The notes under the pieces: generated by a model
What the model was told of the DNA's origin: nothing
Database searches by the model: none
Seen by the model: the letters and a program-made list of their open reading frames with translations, nothing else
NCBI GenBank assembly: GCA_033060915.1
Contig: CM065382.1
Span: 2,364,001 to 2,428,000 of the forward strand
DNA from: Euryodendron excelsum
Lineage: Eukaryota > Streptophyta > Magnoliopsida > Ericales > Pentaphylacaceae
Direction of reading: 5' to 3'
Length of the DNA stretch: 64,000 bases
Shown: positions 23,508 through 36,050 of the stretch, piece after piece
Position numbering within the stretch: position 1 is the stretch's first letter
Layout: each line of letters starts with the position of its first letter
Position numbers and translations under genes: made by a program

Positions 23508-24807
23508 GAAAAGAGGGAAGGGAGAACATTATTTTCGGAGAATTTTTAATTTGAAAATTTGACAACCCCATTTGAGTTCCTAAGGGAGAGAAAGTCGTTC
23601 AAAACCACAGGAACATTGTATGGTTATTCTAGAAGAATTTTGTTCAGGCTACAATTCATAGATGAATCTCAGTATTTGAATATTTCAGTAATACCTGTCT
23701 CCAAAGCAAATGTTTCCATGAAAAAGAAGTGAAATCGTCAAGGTTCACTTATGTTTCTGAGGTTATTGTCATTCTAAAATACCTTTTGCATAGGCTTGCA
23801 CAAACAGAGATCTAAAACCTGTAAGACCATTGAACCGACCGGTGAACTTCAACATAGTTCAGTCAGGGGTTTCTCATTTTAGATCCAGGCATCTCACCCA
23901 CCCACAAACTGGAAACTATGTTTCAATCTTCTCATGGACAAGAAGATAACGAAGTTCCATACATAAACATTCGTGTTTTATTGACAAAAAGCTAGATTCA
24001 ATGGTACGACCAAGTTATGCTTTTTTTTATAAGCAAAATAAACATTTTAAAGTTAGCTCTTGTACAATTGTATAACTACTGCAACAATCTGGGCAAAAAG
24101 GTCCCAATCTCTCAATTTATCCAGGCCTAAATAGCTGCTGATAATGGAGATTTGTCTAAATTCCAATCAATACATGCTAAAAGAACAAATAAAGGTCGAA
24201 CAAAGGTTTCCAAAAATACTATACCAATCTACCCACCTGGAACTTTTTGAGTTTCATGCAGCAATAAGCTGTAAGTTCCAAAGTTGCTGATAATATCCAA
24301 TTCTTTTTTTTATTTTATCACTATAAAGTGGTTGATAATGTTTTGTTGGCTTAACTGTGGCAATTTATACCTCTATTTTGCAAGGAACCAAAAAGGCAAT
24401 TTTCCACACACACACACAAAAAAAAAATCCAATTAACATTTGCTAACCAAGTAAATTAGCAGAGAAATTAAGGAACAAATTTGTGAAATAAAGCAAAGAA
24501 AGGAATAATAGTTCTCACAGATGTGATTCAATTTCTTTAAGTTCATGATTGGAACAGCTGAAATCTCATATAAAATATTTGACTTTCCACATAATGGAAG
24601 CATCTAATATTCATCTCCAATAACCAGAACTTCATTTATGATACTCAGAGGATTTACATAGAAGTATTCCAGTATAAAACAGAAGGTATAATTTTAAAAG
24701 GTCCTTACCTTCATCCGAGACTCAGAAAAGTTCAAGTTTTATCACATGAACGAAAAGCTTTTGCCAGAGGAAATCGAAGAAATGGAGATTAACTGAGCCC
24801 TCAGTTC
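23508..24807. other. Intergenic region between convergent transporter and GH3 genes
   Basis: Holds the 3' untranslated regions of the two convergent genes. An ACACACACAC run followed by A-tract lies near 24408-24428. No gene, RNA or transposon is recognised. Confidence 0.5.
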
Positions 24808-27004
24808 TTAACCATCAAAAGAATCGAAGCATACGGTCATAACAGCAGAGCTTTCCAGTAGATCAACAATTTTATGGTTTCTTATAATCTTGGGTGGTTT
24901 ATATTGACTTGATGGTGCTCCATTTTCAATAGCCAACTGCAAAATTTTATCAAAGCTACCAGGTTTTACAATGTATAAAAGCATTGGACCAACTTCACCT
25001 CTTGCCCTCATTAGCTTATATATAGCTCCAAAGCCATCCTCAAGCGAGGAACCACACGTTCTAAGAACCTCAACTGACTCCTGCTTCAAAAACATAGATC
25101 CCTCTCTCACTTCTAAGAAAACCTTTAACTGCCTTGGGTTCAACTCCAAGTCCAAGAAACAGGCATACTCTATCATCTCTGTCATTGCTTCATTTCTTAG
25201 CATTTGTTGGAAACTCTTCATTGCAGACATCAAGTCCCCTTCTGTCAAGATCTCACCAGGAGTTTTAGGAGCTCTTGTCACAAACTCAACTTGTGGGGAT
25301 GAATTATAGAAACCAACAACTTTCACAATATCACCCAAACGGTATCGGTACAGTCCTTTATAAGTAGTCACAACCACCTCATACATCTTCCCCACCTCAA
25401 CACCAGAAAGATCCACTGTTTCTTCATCTCTAACGCTCGTCTTGTTCATATCAAATGGAAGAAACTCAAAATAGGCTGCAGTTGGTAGCATCGTAAAACT
25501 GGTTAGCTCTGGAGGTTGTGAAATATCCAAGTTAATACCCACACAACATTCTGAAGCAAAGTAGTCTCCACCTAACACCGGTATCTCCCCTGCATAGAAT
25601 TTAATTTTCAAATAATATTGCTCCATACTTCCAGTGGTCACACACCTAACAAAACGAGCATTAGGCCATAATTTACTTAGAATGCCTCCCCAATCTTTTT
25701 CTTCAAAAATTAATTGAAACCTCTTCGCCAGCTCTGGTTGAGGCCTGGAAAGAACCTCAATAACAGAATCCCTCATTGGAACATCAGAAATCCCAAAACT
25801 CGGAAACCCATATTCAAGATCATGACATAATTGCTCCCACTTAGATTCCAGAAGGAAAATTGCTCTAACTAAGCCAGCAGCATAGGGAGCTCGAATCCCA
25901 TCTACTAAATTGCAGTGCCTTAAACCACAAAGAAGGTGGCAATACATTTGCTGCTGAACATCAGAACCTAAAATGACTTCTTTGGGACTGACAGACATGG
26001 AGAGAAAATGGGATGGATTGGACTTATTGCTCTGGAAAGGGAATGCCGAGGCGGCCATAGCCTTGTATCCACCTTTTGTGTTTGTTACATTACCAGCATA
26101 CATAAACCATAGAAACTTATTGACAGAGGGTCTTGGAGGGAACAACCTATGCAAAATTATAGGAGACCAGTATTACACACAGACTGATTCAAACATCAAA
26201 TTTAACTTTAATGACTATAAACATGAAAGAATATATATGGACGTTATATATACAATTAATTTAGTTACCTTCGTAGAATCGCAGCACTGCCCTGGTGAGC
26301 CAAATATGATATGGTTTTTGACGGCACTGAATCAAAGTAAGGGATCATTTTTGGCTTCATGGAACTTGTCCCGGAACTGCCAAATAGCATAAAAGTCAAC
26401 TTTCAAGATAGCTGTTTGGTTGCTGAGAAAATGTAAAATACGAGACAAAACAAACCCTCATTCACTCATATCTAACACCACCGTTAGGCTAAGCAAAGCA
26501 ATAAATCATAAGATTGATAACTTCCTTTTCTTTTCCTCAGGTTTCTCTGCAACCAAAAGGCAGAGTTACCCAATAAACTCAAGGAACTGATTTCTTGAAC
26601 TCGAATGTTTAGTCAAGAATCAGAGACATCGCTTCTTTTGAAATCATAGACGATATGAGACTGGAAAGATTGGATGATCGGGTGGGGTATGGGTAATACC
26701 TGTAGAAGAAACAGAGCAAAGGGTCAACGGAGAAGAAAGGCTGATTATCATAGTCATCATCAAGAACGCCATCGGCCATCCGATGTATGTGATCGGCATA
26801 GTCATCGTAGCAAGACAGGGGCACGGCCCGCCGAAAAGTAGCCGGGTCGACGGGCGCAGGATAGCCTCGGAGGTGGGGCTGGAGATAACGCACGCCGCCA
26901 TTCCGTTCGAGGATGGCCCGGAGGGTCTCGAGCTGGTGGCGCGCCGCGTCCTTGGTGGTTTCCTCGAGCTTCGTGATGATCTCGTCGTCCGTCATCGTCA
27001 TCAT
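24808..27004 (-). CDS. GH3-family acyl-acid amido synthetase
   Basis: Three exons on the minus strand, 27004-26700, 26376-26269 and 26146-24808, encode 583 residues, the normal GH3 length. GH3 enzymes adenylate a carboxylic acid (such as jasmonate, auxin or a benzoate) and transfer it to an amino acid, controlling hormone activity in the cytosol. Seen here are the first nucleotide-binding motif SSGTS spanning the exon 1/2 junction, the ASE motif in the acyl-binding region (DYFASECC), and YRYRLGD near residue 400. Two motifs depart from the usual form: SSGTS is followed by SMKPK in place of a glycine-containing xGxxK, and the residue after ASE is C where many members have G or S. Clade and substrate cannot be read from this sequence. 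The first codons offer three ATGs (MMTM); the first was taken. Exon 1 is strongly GC-rich. Confidence 0.9.
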
Positions 27005-27306
27005 CTTTGCAAGATTGGGATTTGGGACCTACAAAAATACAGAAACAACGTTGGAGTCGGCGGTGGGGCTGTTCCGGACAAGGTAAAGGTCGGGATGACA
27101 CGGTCAGCGTCGAAAGGGTATAAAGACCAATTTGCCCTATTTTTTATTGTCTTTCTTAGACTCTTACTCGTTAAATTAAGGTCATATTTGTCATTGTGTA
27201 TTTAAATTTGTGAACATACGAGAGGTTTGCCGTTTCAGATTCTCTGCAACCCAAGTACGGTGAGTCTCTTTATTTTAGTCAAGTGATTAGCATCTCCGGT
27301 CAAAAC

Positions 27307-27811
27307 CATAGTTAGCAAATGAGAAGAAAAAGCGGAAAATAGTAGGAGAAATGGAAACGGAAACGAAAACGGAAACACGGCGGAAAATATAGAAAACAAC
27401 GAAAAGTCTAAAACGATTAAGAAATTTATTAAGAATTTTATGAATTTTTTTTATAAAATTTAAAGAAGACATTTAAGAAAATTAATGAAGACTTTTAAAA
27501 AATTTAGAAAAAAATTTTTGAAAAATTTAAAAAAAATCTACATGAATAATTACATAAATACTTAGTTAGAATTTAAAGAAAAGAAAATTAAAAATTAAAA
27601 ATTAAGATTTTAAGTTTTTTAAGTATTTTCTTAAGTTTTTCAAGACTTTCTATAAAGTATCTCAAGAGTTATCCAAAATTTTTCGAAACATTTCCTTCGT
27701 GTTTTCAGAACATTTTTTCAAAATTTTTAAATGAGTTTCGTATCGGTATCGGAAACACATTTTTTGAAAAAACACATTTCTTCCTCCAACATGAGTTTTC
27801 TGATAACTATG
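27307..27811. mobile_element. hAT-type MITE, 505 bp, with GGAAACGGAAAC subterminal repeats
   Basis: Terminal inverted repeats CATAGTTAGCA and CATAGTTATCAG (the latter read on the minus strand) are flanked by GTCAAAAC (27299-27306) and ATCAAAAC (27812-27819), an 8-bp target duplication with one mismatch. The left subterminal part repeats GGAAACGAAAAC-like words and the right part repeats their complement. It has no coding capacity. It sits upstream of the GH3 gene start, about 300 bp away. Confidence 0.75.
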
Positions 27812-27819
27812 ATCAAAAC

Positions 27820-29061
27820 TTAAGAAAATAATCTAATATGACCGTCACACCAAGTCATTATGCTCATGTGGTGTTACGGTTTCTTCATGTAATTTCATGT
27901 GTCAGAGAGACAATATTTTTTGAGATATTATAGTTATCATCCTAGGTGTATAGTAACTTTTAAAATTTAAAATTCTCGTCATATAAATAACGTGGCACTT
28001 GCTATAATTTAATTAGAACGTCACATCACATAAGCATGATGATGTGGTGTGATAATCATTATGAATAATTATTCAAAAACTTGGCCCACCACTTGGGGAG
28101 AAATTATTCGGTGCTCTTGGAGAGCACTATATGGTCCTTCACCTTCTCTCACAATACATTTATACGATTCTCCACCTTCTCTCACAATACATACTAAAAT
28201 AGAGAGAAATTGTTTGGTCTTCTTGAAACACCATCCTCTCGAATACGTTAATTGAAACTCACTGTATTATGAGAAGAGGAGACCAATGTAATACTCTAAG
28301 TGGGTCACATCGCTAACGACTCTCCCTACTTGTGACTTAGGTCGTGGTTTAACTCATCCGACTAACACTAACTTCTCACTAATTTACTAACTATATATTG
28401 CATTAGTGCATTTCTTAATTCTCAAAAAATAACAAATGAGATGAAACCAAACTAGTTGTCTGAATAAAATACATGATATTACAATAAAAATTAATTTTTT
28501 TTGCACATAACAACAAACATTCAAGAGGCTTAAGGTTCTTTAGTTGAGTTGCCATTATATTATTCTTTTATTTCTTATTTTCAATGACATGTTGACTTTC
28601 TAATTAATGGAAAAGGGACTATTCCACTTCCCAACTACTTAATAGTTAGATTTAAATTCTATGGCAATGAATCCATCAACATAGCGAAAAATAATAATAA
28701 TTATATCAAATTAGTACCTTAGAAACAATGGTTGTACTTCGAACCTCTAAGGGGAGAGATCTTTCCTTGAATTCATCAATCTTCTTGATTTCTAAAACTG
28801 TAAAAATGGAAAAAGGAAATTACTATTAACTACCTGATTTAATCCTTTTCTTATCCATTGATCAGTCGTCGCCACAACGCCAACTCATTGATTAAATTAC
28901 GTATATAACCAATCTACAAAGGATAATTTCCTATTTAATTTAGGAAATTTTGTTGTTAACCAAGTATATATCTATGAGCATAATACATTCACTCCTTTCT
29001 TCTAATCTCGACCTTACATCTTTATTAATTTTTACTTCATCTTTGTAAGCAATCTTTTCTC
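27820..29061. other. Intergenic region before the MADS pseudogene
   Basis: AT-rich. A short direct repeat CCTTCTCTCACAATACAT occurs twice at about 28140-28190. No gene is recognised. Confidence 0.5.
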
Positions 29062-29982
29062 ATGGGTCGAAGAAAGATCGCCATCAAAAAACAAGAAAGT
29101 TAAGGTCAGAGATATATGGCATTCTCAAAGAGACGCAAAGGATTATATAGCAAAACTACAGAGTTGTGCATGAGTTTCGATGCGCAGATAGCAATAATCA
29201 TGTCTTCCCCTGGCGCAAACCCACAAATTTACTCGTTTGGGTGCCCTTCAACAGATGCAGTCATTGAAGCTTTCTACACTAGTTCTTCACCTGTTGTGGA
29301 TGATAACAAGAAACAGTCGATGCTCTCAAAATATCAAGAAATCAAAGAACTTGAGCGACAACTCAATTTGGAGAATGTAAAGCTGGAAAAGAAAAGGAGT
29401 CAATGTTAGTGGAAAGATGTAGATTTTAGAAAGTGCAAATCAGTGGAAGAACTAGAGGTATTCATGAATGCACTCACAGATTTGAAAGAGAGCATAGCCA
29501 CTCTAGTGAACAACATGAATATTGATTCAAGGTTTGATGGTCATAATTTTACTTCCAGTGACAATAACGATCAAGTCCATCAAGGCTGTGATAATACTCC
29601 TGCTATCGTGCATGAAAACACAAACTTTGGGCTTCCTGACCTTATTCCTGACATGGAATATTCTTTTGATTATTTTGATCACCCCTTATCGGAGACATTG
29701 CTTTGATCTAGAGTTTGATTATTTTGAGTTTAATTTGATGGGCATAGAGCCACAACAAATGGTGATTTTAATAATCAGAGTGTTATGATCAACGATGGTG
29801 GCATCATACAATTAGCAACTTCCATTGAAGAAACAGCTCAACCAGTTTGTGTTTCGAACTCAGCTAGTACTTCTGCTTGCGTTTCCCAAATTTCTGATGT
29901 CAACCCTCATCTTGTTGTGGCCAGTTCAACAATAGATGACTTTGACGAGGAATTGTTAGCGTTGTTAGCATCATGGGATTGA
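29062..29982 (+). pseudogene. Type I MADS-box gene (AGL62/M-alpha like), disrupted
   Basis: The ATG at 29062 opens with MGRRKIAIKK, the start of a type I MADS domain, but codon 14 is TAA (29101-29103). The same frame resumes with FSKRRKGLYSKTTELC, the rest of the MADS box, and then EAFYTSSS. A second in-frame stop, TAG at 29407-29409, falls where related proteins carry tryptophan, and the frame continues as DVDFRKCKSVEELEVF. A cluster of stops spans about 29704-29740, after which the same frame carries on to a natural stop at 29982. Four readable segments in one frame argue for a recently inactivated gene; these proteins act as transcription factors in endosperm and gametophyte in other plants. 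An alternative reading, a short protein starting at 29116, would lack the first DNA-contacting part of the domain. Confidence 0.85.
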
Positions 29983-30476
29983 CCATGGTTTGTATTCATA
30001 TCTTTCGCTTTCATAATTTAGTTTTTCATGATAATTAGGAATGGTTAATATTTATTACTGTCGCTTTCTTCATTTAATTTTTCGTCATAATTAGGAAAGG
30101 CATCGCTTTGTAACCCTCTGATTGTTTTTTTTTTTTTGGGAAAAAAATTTACTCCTGCATTTACCCATCGAGGCATGATCGAAATGCAGATGAAGCTATC
30201 CACTCCCCAAGACAAAAAGGGAAGTCATATGGGTAGACTGGTGATGACATAAAGATTGAGCTTGTTGAAGGTTTAAGGCTTTCCCTGGCCAGGCTGTTCT
30301 TGAGCAAAAAATTTAAATCAGTTTTCAAAACAAAAAATTTTTTTAAATTAAATCAAACAAACCTTATTCACACTAAACCTCTTCTCTTTCCTCCATTTCT
30401 TTCAAAACCAGCCAGAGCACACAGAAATGTGTTCTACAAACCATTGAAAAGGAAGCAGGTTCAGACATGAATGCCC
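29983..30476. other. Short intergenic region after the MADS pseudogene
   Basis: Two roughly 45-bp imperfect direct repeats (TTCGCTTTCATAATTTAG and TCGCTTTCTTCATTTAA) lie at about 30002-30105. Otherwise nothing is recognised; the right part should include the 3' untranslated region of the minus-strand neighbour. Confidence 0.45.
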
Positions 30477-33271
30477 CTACCTCTCTCTGTGTATTTTCCA
30501 TATACCCTTTGAAGAAGAAGAAGAAGAAGAAGAGTTCGTTATCTTTACAATTTTCTGTTTAGGCTGCCGCGGCTTCCTATTGACACATTGTTGAACTCTG
30601 CTATCTGATTTTAATATGTCAACTTTCACTATGTGATGATCAGAAGTCCCTTTCGAAGAGAAAACAGAGTATGACCCAGGAACGAACTTGTATGGTGAAT
30701 CCGATGATGCAAATATATAATCTACCCGAGTTCCATACTTGCATGTCCCCTGCACGCCTGTATTATTATTATTAATATAGAAGAGTTCAATGCATTGTAA
30801 TATAAATGTTCCTTTAGTTCACAAAAAAAAAAAAAAAAAATAGTTAAGAGAAAATGGTTTCATACTTTGGCCTTTGGCAATCATGACGACTGGTTCACAT
30901 TCCCCTGCAAAGTCTTTCGCGTCCGTGTATTGTTTACTCTTCAAATATCTCATCACCTCAACTTTTGGTGTTGGCTTTCCCATTTCTTCGTAAAACTGGA
31001 ACATATATGTATAGATATATATAGCAATTACATAGAAGTTAGCTATGTGTGTGCTTGATTTAACAGTGAAATATTGAAAAATGTATAATCAACCAACCTT
31101 TACAATATCTGTCCATCTTTCTGGCGAGTAATCTGTCTCATCAAGAGAATTGAGGCCTCCGACTAGAATATGTGGTCTGTCGCTAGATTGGATTATTGCA
31201 TTTATCTGCTTCATTCGCCAGTTCTCGTCTAGATGATCGAGGTGGGTGCAGTGGAAGTTCACTTCTCCTGCCTGAGGAACATCTATCGTGGCCTTCAGAA
31301 CATTCCTGTATCCAATGTCGAAGCACAAAGGAATCAATTAATGGTACTAGACCTTCTAGTTCCTAAAGATTTTGTTCTTCGTTGCTCATGAAATTCCTAA
31401 TAATTCTTAACACTGTCTACCAATTAACGTAAATGATTTGTCTTCAAATTTGGTTTCATTTTCGAACATGAGAATTTGAACTTGGAATCTAGTCAATGTT
31501 CTGTTTTGAATTTCTCAGAAGGGCATATTCAGATGATTCACTAAGCATCTTTTTCTCTGCATGTATCAACAAAAGCCCAAGGAACCCCAGATATAGTGAG
31601 GAATCCACGATTCCTCGAATTGCTTGGCTGTGGCCTAGTTTTGATTACAAAATTTGTCAGTAAAACATCTAAATATTAAGAACATTTGTAATATATATGG
31701 TAATGTATTTAACTACAAGGGATAGATTGGGTGTTATTCAATTGATAAATTATATATTTGGAATTGCAATAATTCAGAAATTTGGCATTTCTTCGAGAAA
31801 TATCTTTAGTTAATCAGCAAATTCTGTGTCATCTAGTACAGAAAGAGCACATATGGTTGTCTAAAGAATCTAAAAGGTAGGCGGAATTTCAGTTCTTCTT
31901 GGCAGTATACAGGTTTTCATAGCTTTCCTCTTAAAATATTGACCAGACAAGCTCTAGAAGGCAGGCTCAGACTTGGGTTGCAGAAGGCATTTGGGTGGGG
32001 ATGAAAACTTGCCAGTAATGACAAATTTTCCTCGGAATTTCATCTTAATTTGGTCAGTGGAATGAAGAATGATTAAGAAAGTCCTACAATATACAGAAAT
32101 TGTAGTTGTACCCATGTCGATTGTCATCATTTCATATCCGGTATTAGTTTTTCCCGGCCTTCTGAGAAATCTGATGAACCATTCCCTAAAGTTTTTGGTT
32201 TCCTTGTGAATTCTATTTCATGAAGAGATAAAATGAACCAGAGTATTGGAAATTTACCGAGCTTTCCTAAGAAAATAATCAGCAACAAGTGAGAGAAACA
32301 GAGGATTGAGGGGAAGAAAATAACAAGAACCTGAAATCAGCGTCGTCGAATATCTTCTGAAATTTCCACCTCTTAATCGGCCACTTGGACAAGATGGCGT
32401 TGCCGTATTCTGGAGCCCAACTCTCCGCAAACACATAATTCATCCCCAAAGCCTCTGCCAAATCAGCCAAAGGTTTCATTGATTTCTCTTCCTCTGCCTT
32501 CACATCTTGCAAAGCCAGTATATCAGCATCCAGCTCTCTCAACACTTCAAGAACTGTTCTAGTACTTCTATAGCTCTGCCCATCTATGCCATTGGTTCTG
32601 TTTGAAGGGAAGCTAATGGGGGATCTCATCGGAGCTTTCCCTTTCAGAATTCTACTCTTGCTGCTGCTTGAAGAAGCTTCATTTTCATCCTCAACAAAGC
32701 TTAATTGTCCGCTTCGCTTCAATGATATCTCGTTATCCGGCAAATTGATCGAAACCCGCAACTTCGATTTTGAGAATTTCTGCTGCTGAGAAAGATTCTC
32801 TGTAGCATTCACGGAACTGGGATGCAGGGGAGATTGCTTGAGTATACTCTTTGGCCGATCATTCGCTGATTTCGTTCTCAAATTGTAATCTATCGGTTGC
32901 TTAGCCTTGGTATAATCTTCATCTCCACAGTCAAAACTCGGCGAAGGCTCGATTTTTGGAACTGCAGGTGCCATGGAAAACAGGGCAGCATTAAAAGTGG
33001 CTATGCGCATTAACTTTTCACATTTTGCAGGGTCTGATTGACCGTTTGGATGAACACTCGCCGACCCATTTGCGATTGAGTCTTGCTTATGATCAGGACG
33101 AGCTTTGGAGTTCGATTTTACCAATTTTTTGATGACAATTTTGGGCTTTGGACGGCAGCGAATCGGCCACCGGAGTCTAGAGCAGAGACGCTTGAGCTTT
33201 CTGTTGACGATTGTGAGCATTGCAGAGAAATAGGCGTTGCAGAAAATCGATCCTGAATCTGTCGATTGCAT
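30477..33271 (-). CDS. Endonuclease/exonuclease/phosphatase (DNase I-like) family protein
   Basis: Four exons on the minus strand, 33271-32331, 31305-31098, 30995-30866 and 30757-30477, encode 519 residues. The first 240 residues are basic and low in complexity; the DNase I-like fold begins near 244 (LRELDADILALQDVKAEE). The core keeps HCTHLDHL (332-339), TRVDYIFASSD (near 436-446) and the catalytic-type SDHH (465-468). Two positions expected to bind metal are altered: QE is QD at about 254-255, and the GDFN motif reads GGLNS (363-367). The C-terminus ends in a polyserine run encoded by a GAA/TCT-type triplet repeat. Plants have a conserved uncharacterised group with this architecture; substrate and activity are unknown. 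The ATG at 33271 is the first in the frame. A GA microsatellite lies upstream at 33531-33572. Confidence 0.88.
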
Positions 33272-34830
33272 TAGAAGCTGAAGCAGAAGTCGTGTTCTTG
33301 TCAAAGCCTTCTCTGCTTCTCCGTTTCGGCATGAAAATTATTTAGAGGATAAAAAAGATTAATTTAGTGAGTAGTTTGGTTGCTATTAGATATATATGAA
33401 ATGGGAAGAAGTCTTTGAGGAAATGGGTTGGTGACACTTGGCAGGCAATTAGGGGATGAATGAGTCTGTGACAGTGAGATTCTAACTTCTTCTGGGTGGA
33501 GAGAATAAAATGGAGCTTCAGCCTTCATAGAGAGAGAGAGAGATAGAGAGAAAGAGAGAGAGAGGGAGAGAGGCCGCAACTGCTCCGCCTCCGGTGGGTG
33601 CCTCCTGCTGGTGGTGGTGGTCGTGGGCGTTGTTTATTGGATTTTGAGCTTTTGATATATATATACATTCATCACAAAATACCCAACATCTCCTATGCAA
33701 CTAGGATTCTTTGCTTGAAACGCCACGTCACCAAAAACCCGGTGTACCCTACTCTAATGCACCCTCAGATACGCTTACGTCGCTTAGATGGTGGGTTGAT
33801 GTGGGCCCTCTGGGCCTCTAATCCATCCATCATTCGTCAAAAGAATTACAAGGTTTTCCTATAAAAAGAGAAAAAAAAAAAAAAAGGAAAGGGCTGAAGG
33901 AAGACAGAAGACTTGTTATATTATCTTTCTTTCTGCATCTTTTTATCATTTTTATTACGGTTAGTTTTACGGACCCGTCACGATCCAGCCTCTATCATTA
34001 ATAAATTTTGATGTGTTTGGATCCGAGTTGACTAGGCCATGCAGGCTCAAATATATTATTATTAAATTGAAATCCTAATTATATTAAATGGGTTTACTCA
34101 ACATTAAATAGAAATCCTAAGTTATTAAATTAACTTACTCAATATTAAATTAAAAGCCTAATTATATTAAATTGATGTATTCATCATTATATGATTTCAA
34201 ACAGAACACATCTTCAGATCATTAAGACCGAAAAAACAAAAAAAAAAAAGCACTGAATGATGAAAGCTACGGAAAACCAAACAAACCTTTTCTGTACGTA
34301 GTACTTATGATTATGAATTATTTTTATTTTTTTTTATTTCATGGGGACGTGATTGGTGACGATGAATCCATGCAAAACCCCACCCGTCAATGTGAACCCA
34401 ATTGCACTAAAATAGAATCCAGCCGGCCAAGCAAGCGGAAGGTTCCTGATGCTCCCTATAAAGATTTATTCAATGTATGTGGGGTCCATGGGGATGAATT
34501 TTAGAGGGGCATTAATGTAATCCAACTACGACCCCCCCTGGTTTTTGTTCTGGCCCTTTTGGGGGTACTGTAAATACAGCAAGATTTGATATATATAATA
34601 AAAAGCACAAAAAGGTATCAAGGCCTCAAGAAGTTGAAAGAAAATGGTATCCATATTATAAAATATTGTTTATTTATTTATTTATATGAATGGAGGTTCT
34701 GATAGCAAGGTTGGGTATTCATTTGTCTATGGATGTCTTAAGCTGGATTTTTAGTCTTAAAAGCACTTATACTCTCAGCAAAATGCCAGTTTTACTTTCC
34801 TGTTGTCCCTCCCCTTTTGTATGCTTGTGG

Positions 34831-34927
<97 letters not shown>

Positions 34928-36050
34928 CATGTGATCATATACATATATTTTAAAGGTCTCACTGTCAGTGTGTCACCTACCAACACAGTGCCAGTAAGAT
35001 AATCCTCCATCTCTCGAAGGCCTGAACTGTACAAACTACTAATTCACATGAGTTTTCTTTTTAGGCCTTTGAAAACAAGTGAGTATATAATACAAGTCAA
35101 TCCACATTCTATATGTATGTTGTGTGTACGGAGAGAGTATGTTTGGTTTCAGGGAATATCAATTCTATGATGGGCTGTAATGTAAATTATATTCTGAAGC
35201 TTTGCCAAATCTTTAGCCCCAACAAAGTCCCAGAAATTCATGCATTCCACATCCTAAAACCACAATAATCGATCAAACAAGATTCTAAAGGTTTTGAAGC
35301 ATAAACTCGAGGAATTCGATGATTAGGAAAAAGTAGAAGGGTTAACTCCATAGCTATCTATAACGTACCTCTCTCCTAAAATTAAAAAAAAACATTTACT
35401 TGGCTTAAGAAATTTCGAAGTGCAGCCAAGCAAATTGGTAGCTGAGCCTGGTTTGATCACCATCCTATTCCAAACCAGAGATTTAATGGTTGAGTGGTGG
35501 GTCTCCAATTCAATGGGATAGCTAGGGATATATAGAAACAAAATGAAAGTGGTTGATGGCTCAACATTCTCCAAATGATTATAATCTAAGTCAAGACTCA
35601 TGTCTTCATGAGGCCACAAGGACCACAACTGAAACTATACAAGTTAGTAACCAACAGAGCATTAATTCTGACATACACAACACAAATTAATTTTGCCAGA
35701 GTCACTCACCTCCAATGGGGACCAGAATAAGATTAAAAGCTCCAAGGTTCAAGTCGAAAGAACGCGACCAGGATGTTGGGGAGAAAACTAAATCTCTTAT
35801 ATAAAAGTTCCCAACTGACAAATCCAATGTACAAAGCAACTCAACTCCTTCAGATACTACTTTCTATAACCTTTTTTTTGTTTCTCTATCTTGTATCTTT
35901 TCTTCTCTTTTCGGGTATGAGCTAAAAGGAGGGGAAAAAAAAACAGATGATCTGAAATGGATGCCATTGATATTCCATTGAAAATGAACCATTCGAATCA
36001 GTTCTGATACTAACTAAAACTAAAGATTTTTCTCTATAATGTCAAAGGCA
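33272..36050. other. Intergenic region with long CT/TA microsatellite
   Basis: Includes the promoter side of the nuclease-fold gene, with a GA-rich tract at 33531-33572, and the 3' side of the RING gene. An open stretch on the minus strand at 35323-35628 has no recognisable homology. No gene is called. Confidence 0.5.
34832..34928. repeat. Compound microsatellite (CT)n(TA)n
   Basis: About 37 CT units (34832-34905) run directly into about 11 TA units. This is the longest simple repeat in the window and would be highly variable in length. Confidence 0.98.

Noticed and set aside
29116..29409. Functional short MADS protein starting at 29116
   Set aside because: It would lack the N-terminal third of the MADS box, and the upstream ATG plus conserved start sequence show the real start is broken.
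35323..35628. Open frame of about 101 codons on the minus strand
   Set aside because: No recognised domain, no splice partners, and no conserved motif; could be chance or a repeat fragment.
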